A DNA stretch of 64,000 nt from the NCBI GenBank assembly GCA_958450325.1, contig OY288248.1:2542001-2606000 (forward strand), written 5' to 3'. Under the pieces are notes generated by a model, which was given only the letters and a program-made list of their open reading frames with translations, ran no database searches and was not told the origin of the DNA. Made by a program: the position numbers and the translations under genes. This document shows, in pieces, positions 58,101 through 64,000 of the stretch. The DNA comes from Agrostemma githago. Taxonomy: Eukaryota; Streptophyta; Magnoliopsida; Caryophyllales; Caryophyllaceae. Every line of letters begins with the position of its first letter. Position 1 is the stretch's first letter.

Positions 58101-61100
58101 ATCAAAGTTTGTTGGAAGATACCTGATACCATCCCGCTGGAATGCTAGAAGTTTCGATTCAATATCAGTTGGGATCCTGTCATATTGAGCTTTAAGATAA
58201 TAATTTCAGTAAAATGCTGCAACTGCTTTTAAAAGAGCAACAAATGGAACTAATCATAGCAATGAAAAATATCTTAGTTAGATATGTGAAGACAAAAGAC
58301 AGGGCACTTGGACAAGCATTTCTCATTTTTGAGGAACTAGCAAGCCTCTGTGCACTACTACAGCATTCAAAATTATTTCCTTGCTGGAAACAGAAAGCAA
58401 AATAAACAAAAGGAGACAGAATTCAAATAGTCAAATACACTTATACATATAAATATAAAAGGAATGTAAGCAGACGACATATAAAGTGTGTTGGAAGAAA
58501 CGGAAAGAGAAAATAAGTATGAAAGGAGTATAAAAGCAATGTCATCAGACGTATAATTACAATCATACAACAATTGGTCGCAACCAAGACAAATTAGCAT
58601 GTTATAGAAAACCACAGTTATAATATTCACCTCGAAGATCTGGAACAGAAGTAGCAGCAGCTATAGCTCGTCGAACCAAAGGATCCAAATTTTCTACCTA
58701 CATATCAGAACATATTTGTTACGTAATGTATAACATTCTGGATAGCCTGTAAATGTTAATAGCATAACGTGCAACCAGTGCAAACTCATATGGTCCATAC
58801 CTAGTAACCCACTAATCAAAGATTCTCTACAACGAAATTTCACAGGAAGATTGGGAGCTAAACTATGAAGAGAGACAGGGCATCTAGTGTGTAGGTTTTC
58901 AACTGAAAGATCCAGAAAAGAAGAAACATTTCACCTCAATTCTTGGATTGCGGGTTTCCTTAATAATATCTTCAGCAGATGACAAGGATGACAGCGGGAA
59001 GATCCAAAGCCTGCCATTTCACCATACTAAGATAGCAGAAGCTAGTTTGATAGTGACATGATAGGATACATAGCAATAGGACCAAACCTTTCTTTTGCAT
59101 TCCATGTAGCCTTTGGGATCTTCTTAATAGTATTTACAAGAACCTAGTTCAACAAAAAGCATAAGTACAATCTGAAAAGACAATTTCAAAACATGATAAG
59201 ATGTGCATGCAATTACAGAATACCTGGTCGTATTGGAATCTGGCAGCTATGTTTCCAGTAGCATGAAGAAAGAACTTCAAAGTTAGCTTCGGGCCCTCCT
59301 TTGAAGAATCATCTACGCAGACATCACCAACAATAACAAGAACCTGTTTAAGACATATAAGCCTTGCAAATAATATGCATGAATACGCTCCTTTTTTTCT
59401 AAAGAATAAGAATTCTACTCATGATATGCTGTAATTTACCTATGAAGTTGGAAATGTTTCCTCTTTCTATTGCTTTGCACGCGTGTTCTCACAAACAAAT
59501 GAAAATGAAATGATTTAGTTGAAAGACTGTAATCACTAGATAATCGGCTTTCACAACCACAACTAGTTATGGGGTTCATACGTAGATATTATCCCTTCTC
59601 AGCCTTCCGAGAACTTTCCATCATCTATTTATTTTTACTAATGTAGTATGGACCCTCAACTCTAATAAAAAGCTTCAATCTTTAGTTTCAAATCGACCCA
59701 CAAAGATACTAAATGTGGCATATTAACATCTATGTAATTCAAAGATACAAGTGTGATATTACAAAGACTCACCAGCTACTTTTGGTATGACTGATGATGG
59801 CAAGACTCTTGGCCCTAAAGGAGCATCTACCTGGCCCTAAAGGAGCATCCGGACAATAAGGGAAATGATTAATGGAAGATTCACGTGATTCGTCAAACAC
59901 ATTGTATAGCTTACTTTGCCATTGTGGTCTTGGTACCATAATAATTTTAAGTATATGTGCTCATAGTAAACAAAATTAACTTACATTAATCCCCAATAAC
60001 AAATGATTTGCTGATGTGTAATAGAAATTGCATGGTTAACAAAATTAACTTACATCCTCTATATTCTAAAGCACCTTCTATTATTAAACTTTCATAGTGA
60101 AGAACCACCTCAGAATAAAGAGCTGTGTCAAGTGTTACACATGTCAAACGGTATCCTCTATATGCACGATGACCTTATGCACAATGAATCCTCAAAACAT
60201 GATTCCACGAATTGAATGCAGTAATGCATCATGGTGATCCTTCTATACCTTACAAAAACATTTAAAGACTCGACAGTACAAAGCAAAACTAATTCTGCAG
60301 TTATCCTCTAAAACCCTTCCATCATTCAAAAGTATTACTCTGTATATCAGTATATGCTTCCAACAACAATACCCACATAGCTGCCCTTAGCGTCTAAAGG
60401 GGTCTCTTCATATGTCACAAAAACGGAGAGAATTTTACGAAAACTGCAGCAATGACTGGCAAACCAAATGTAGGATGAAAAAAAAAACAGAAACGGCACA
60501 CGGAACTCCAACACGATAACAACTACTCCCTCTCATCGAAACCAATGGACCATCCAATTCAAACCACCCATTCTCTTTTCGGCAAAAAAACCTTTACCAA
60601 CTAATCCCTGTACTCTCCATTTATTTACAACAAATGTCTATTACTCCGTACTTTTTACCCACTCTAATTTGTGGTCCTCCATATGATCTATGACGTGAGC
60701 ACGACCTACCCCTTTTTCCGATTCTCATGATTTTACCAACCATACCCTTATTTTTTTACCCATTTTCTTTAAACGGTCCCCTCCTCGGTGTTCATTCACA
60801 GCTACTCTTCCTTGTCACAGAGTTATCCATCATTTTGTTATAACGGGTCAAATACTCCCCATTTACGTAGAAAAGACACCCATACGCTTTTGTAATTTGT
60901 TGTCTTTTCTATGTAAACGGGTCGTATTTGACCTGTTGTAAGTTTGTGACGGAATATTATCTATCACAACCAAGAATTTGTGCTTCATGAAAGGTAAACA
61001 AATGACGGTGACAAAGTCATTCGTAAAGACTACGAACTGCAATCAATTACTGGTAAAGAAGCGACCCTCCCCCAAATCAATCTCCAACAAAAACTCGTGC

Positions 61101-61417
61101 CCTAAAACCCTAAACCCCAAACCGCAATCACAGTAGCCGACGCTTGAATCATTCCGCCATTATTCATAAAATCCACAAAAGAACAAAGATGATAATTCAA
61201 TAAAAACAAAGAATAAAAGAAAGAAAAGCCATACTTGAGGGCGAAGGGAGTTGTGAGCAAAGGAAGGGGTGGAAGAATGAGGAATAGAGGGAATTGAAGA
61301 CGACGACGACGACGACGACGAAGAGGTATTGCGCTGCGAAATTTGGCGGAAAGCATCGCGTTCAAGGGATTCAAGTTGCTCGTCCGTCAAATCCAACCCC
61401 CAATCATCATCCGCCAT
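52167..61417 (-). CDS. CHR18: SMARCAL1/CHR18-type SNF2 annealing helicase
   Basis: SMARCAL1-like SNF2 proteins rewind RPA-coated DNA and remodel stalled replication forks in the nucleus. The model has 23 exons: 61235-61417, 59224-59343, 59088-59143, 58935-59010, 58631-58697, 58123-58189, 57588-57654, 56748-56831, 56594-56635, 56178-56330, 55741-55818, 55564-55632, 55417-55482, 55194-55322, 54305-54361, 54031-54120, 53848-53913, 53352-53420, 53173-53277, 52898-53023, 52605-52663, 52446-52482 and 52167-52358. They join in phase to 685 residues; I recall the Arabidopsis protein as about 670. A HARP-like domain (FQYDQVLVNTIKKIPKATWN, near 98) precedes the ATPase. Motifs are DEMGLGKT (203-210), DESH (310-313), LLSGTP, KFLIFAHH, GGVGLTLTAAS and QAEDRAHRIGQ. 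No motif residue is missing. The C-terminus KQKTLDFYMKR is PIP-box-like but not canonical. Intron 10 starts with GC. Confidence 0.93.
54445..54554 (+). mobile_element. tRNA-derived SINE, copy 2, in CHR18 intron 14
   Basis: Same family as 18135-18255: tagcctattggttaagacta, then gtgacaataggtcgcaag, then ctatattgtaatgcgactaa, gtgcgcctcgttgaacaaa and an A run. A 15-bp target duplication, aaggctaaaacgtgt (54430-54444) and aaggctaacacgtgt (54555-54569), differs at one base. It lies antisense to the host gene. Confidence 0.8.
54775..55190. repeat. Tandem duplication (~220 bp) in CHR18 intron 14
   Basis: aagctaatttgta occurs at 54786 and 55006. Around both copies stand caagcaccataaattttgac, agctact-atcaaacaca, and agtaagggtgcctaac versus agtaagggcgcataac, in the same order. 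The second copy ends at the splice donor of exon 14 (55194). Confidence 0.8.
55930..55978. repeat. (TTA)n microsatellite in CHR18 intron 10
   Basis: A run of tat/att triplets, about 16 copies with one interruption, within the intron between exons 10 and 11. Confidence 0.8.
57790..58080. mobile_element. MITE in CHR18 intron 6
   Basis: The left end accgtttgtttggatata and the right end ttcatccaaacaaggt are inverted repeats, and a TTA stands outside each end. The 3-bp TTA duplication points to a PIF/Harbinger (Tourist) type. Interior inverted words such as ggatagga / tccttata are compatible with a hairpin. Confidence 0.55.
60838..60990. repeat. acgggtcaa hairpin repeat in CHR18 intron 1
   Basis: ataacgggtcaaata and tttacgtagaaaagac are followed by the inverse gtcttttctatgtaaacggg and tcgtatttgacctgtt, and then by tgtgacggaatatta and caagaatttgtg. 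This is the clearest copy of the family also seen at 676-835 and 15735-15905. Confidence 0.6.
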
Positions 61418-63239
61418 TTCTACCTCTCGAGCAACTTCAATGGCTTCCTTCGAAATTCAATCAACAGCAACACAGTTTCTTGTATAATTCTATGTTGATT
61501 CAACAGAGTAGACTCTAGAGTCTAGACTGTAGAGTGTCGTTCCTTGAAATGTACAGAGGATGCTTGTTTTCAAACTTCTCCTGGACACTTTAACTCAATC
61601 CTAAACTCAACCCGATTCGTTTTTACTTTTGTCTCATCCCTCCTATTTGACCGTTATAAATTATACAATGGTATGACGGGTCAAGTATTACCCAAGTAAT
61701 CACGTGCATTTCCTCTTCAAAAGTCAAATGGAAAGATAATTAAAAATGAAAGGGAGTACTCATTTATCATTACGCGTGTCATTTTCAAGTCTCGTTAACT
61801 TATGTAACCCATCATTAAAAAAGTTGGTAAGATAACAAAATGTTCAAAACTCGTCAACATTATAACCGCGCCTGTGACACGCCTTAAAAAAACCTAATTA
61901 ACTTTGTACATGACCAATTAACTCTTTTTTTAAAAAAAATATTTTGGGTAGATTAGCTTATTAGGAACAAAATCAACCAATTATAATTGGATTATTCAGA
62001 TCAAATTCATGTAATTAGTTTTTCGGGTTGTGCTTGTGCCAACCCAAATGCCTAAATGGATCACAATGGTTGACCCTAACCTATTAACATCGTGTCGCAT
62101 TCTTAGATAGTGTCAGGGGAGGGGGAACTCTGAGAAATGCAGTGAAGAGATGCTTTCTCGATAATGTTACAGGATTAAAGCACCCACCAAAGTTCCCAAC
62201 TGTTACAAAACTATTAACTTGATAGAACTTCTGTAACTATGGTTTAGGTTTACACAGGTTACATCTATACTAGATTATTACTAATACAACAATTACCCCG
62301 TTACTCGAAAGGCTTTCAACCTATGTGGGCGAGTACAGTGGGCAGATACAACATTTGTGCGAATAAAAGAATGATAAGATCATTATACAGATCAGTCAGT
62401 ATACACGATAATGCTGAAGAAACAGATGTTATTGATTCTGAATTGCTGATACACCCTTCTCAGTATCGGACTGTGGTTGCTGCTGATAACAGAAGAAAGT
62501 GCCTCCTGTGAGTAATAACCGGACTGAATTTCTCCTCAGTGCTGATACCGATACCGCCTGGTAAGTAAAATTAATCACAAATACAGAGTAGTAATTTTAT
62601 AAGAATAGACGTTGAGATTCTACGACAGATGGACAACAGTTTTCACCATAATCTACAAAATAATACTCCGTAAGTTATCCAAAGAATTTCAGACCTATAA
62701 CGGTTAGCATTACATTCTAACATGAGTTCCAAGAGTTTGAACAGGGGAGGGTGGTAGACCATAAATCCATAATAAACCCTAAGACAAGAAAACAGCACCT
62801 CCAAAAAGTTTGTTCTGAATGACATGAGTGATGAGTTTCCTCACTTAAACCGTGCCTTCTCATGAATATTAGCTAGAAGTTTGAACAGCGCCTCCAAAAG
62901 GTGTACATGCTAAATAACTAGGACACAGTTCATATTCTTTCACTGACGAGACGGTTTCATAAGAAATCTAAGATCCCTAACATAAATTTCGGAAACCCTA
63001 GTAAAAAGCCAGCTCAAACTAGTACTGTACAAAGTTTATGTGGCACACAGGCACAAACCAAATTTTAACCAGTGATTATTTTCATAAAATAATGAATGGG
63101 AGAGTTCAGTCATAGTTCATACTATCTGAGATAATAGTGAGCACAAGAGAAGTGTTAATACGCGCAGAGTATTACAAGATTACGTAAATGAACGGAAAAT
63201 ACAAGTCAGCATCAAAGTGGAAGTCACCTGTGGGTTGAA
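61418..63239. other. Intergenic region upstream of CHR18
   Basis: The right-hand part is probably the 3' UTR and downstream flank of the minus-strand gene ending at 63240. Diverged repeat words (atgacgggtcaagtattaccc near 61672; gagtactcatttatc near 61755) suggest old MITE debris. No gene was recognised. Confidence 0.5.
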
Positions 63240-63758
63240 CTACAATAAAAAGTTACACACATCCCACTCCTCTTTGGACATGTCAATGAATTCAGCAGCT
63301 CCATCTTCAAACATGATCTGAAAAATTGAAGTTATTTGTCAGTACTCAGTAATGCTGACGAACACGGTGAGTCATCCGTATAAACCGGGGTAACTAAAGG
63401 CAGGTAGAAATGCAATCCTCACCAGATGCTTCTTTGAAAAATTATCAAACCGCTTGATGATACCAAACAACCTGCGACAGCTCAGAGAAGAAAAGTTTAA
63501 CACTAACAGCTGAACAAATGATCAGTACTTGCAGTCCATAAGGCAAGATAAGATAAAGACATGTGTACCTTATATTACCACGGCGCAAAATCATGACAAC
63601 TTCACCAACGCAATTGTTAGAGTTCCCACGTGAATTGTTAGTCAATCCTGAGTGACAACCACAACAATTCATACAAAAATTAGATACCATTACACAGGCA
63701 CTCAAACCAAGCAATCGAACAGTGGTAGCAAACCCTTACCTCCACGCACACCTCCATT
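63240..63758 (-). CDS. 3' end of a gene with a Tudor-like domain (partial)
   Basis: Four exons join in phase: 63740-63758 (only 19 bp), 63569-63647, 63423-63471 and 63240-63317 with the stop TAG. The start lies beyond the window or in exons I could not see. The C-terminus reads GGLTNNSRGNSNNCVGEVV, then MILRRGNIRLFGIIKRFD, NFSKKHLIMFEDGAAEF and IDMSKEEWDVCNFLL. The pattern G-x-I-K-x-[FY]-D, KKHLIMFEDG and MSKEEW resembles Tudor-like domains of plant chromatin proteins such as the PDS5 family, which bind modified histone tails. An Sm-like fold is an alternative, since both are five-stranded barrels. The gene's identity is not established. Confidence 0.55.
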
Positions 63759-64000
63759 CTGACAAACCTAAGAGCAAGATAATGGTAATATTAGTCCACC
63801 TATCTATCACACAATTAATCGCAAAAGCGAAACATAAGTAAAAATAAATAAGCAATTTTCTACAAAGTACCCCTCAGTTTAACGACTTTCTACATGGTAC
63901 TCCTACACTTTCTGAAACATACATGGTACCCTTGAAATTTGTGATTAACAACAAGTGTGATCCTAATACTAATTTCGGTTAACTACATTGTGTTTTAGAC
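63759..64000. other. Probable upstream intron of the partial gene
   Basis: No coding segment with splice support was found before the right edge. The stretch contains repeated words ctttctacatggtac and catggtaccct, typical of a dispersed repeat. Confidence 0.4.

Overview
The window is a 64 kb piece of nuclear DNA from a flowering plant, very probably a eudicot. It is AT-rich. Genes are split by short GT-AG introns, and the spaces between them hold Stowaway-type MITEs, tRNA-derived SINEs, 5'-truncated LINEs, a CACTA element and a roughly 330-bp satellite. I could not fix the species. A Caryophyllales origin is only a guess. I saw no rRNA gene, CRISPR array, bacterial operon or organelle insert.

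Layout, left to right. 1-5.4 kb: no gene, several MITEs, some nested. 5.4-7.5 kb (+): a three-exon gene for a 332-residue protein with a SAP-like N-terminus. 7.8-13.05 kb (-): a complete 14-exon cellulose synthase of the CESA6 group (1,097 residues), tail to tail with the previous gene. 13.05-19.2 kb: no gene, but MITEs, a long-TIR element and a SINE. 19.2-36.5 kb: two blocks of a degenerate 330-bp satellite, separated by a small ASR gene (26.9-27.5 kb). The satellite is punctured by LINE fragments, a CACTA element and an unclassified 1.66-kb insertion, most with clear target-site duplications. 38.1-40.4 kb (+): a four-exon GH3-type acyl-acid amido synthetase. 40.9-43.7 kb (-): two tandem ASR genes with large Tyr/Gly/Asn/Gln-rich repeat domains. 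44.6-47.2 kb (-): plastid thioredoxin y. 49.0-51.4 kb (+): PIG-B, a GPI mannosyltransferase. 52.2-61.4 kb (-): a 23-exon SMARCAL1/CHR18-type annealing helicase, including one GC-AG intron. 63.2 kb to the right edge (-): the 3' end of a gene with a Tudor-like domain.

The genes do not form a pathway; this is ordinary plant gene order. The exon models were assembled by hand from splice sites. Exon lengths and phases add up to uninterrupted reading frames for every gene reported as complete. The most unusual items are the repeat-expanded ASR pair with duplicated promoters, two LINEs inserted at the same position of different satellite units, a divergent GH3, and an unclassified transposon carrying a cluster of palindromic repeats. 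I found no clear sign of a wholly new biological system.
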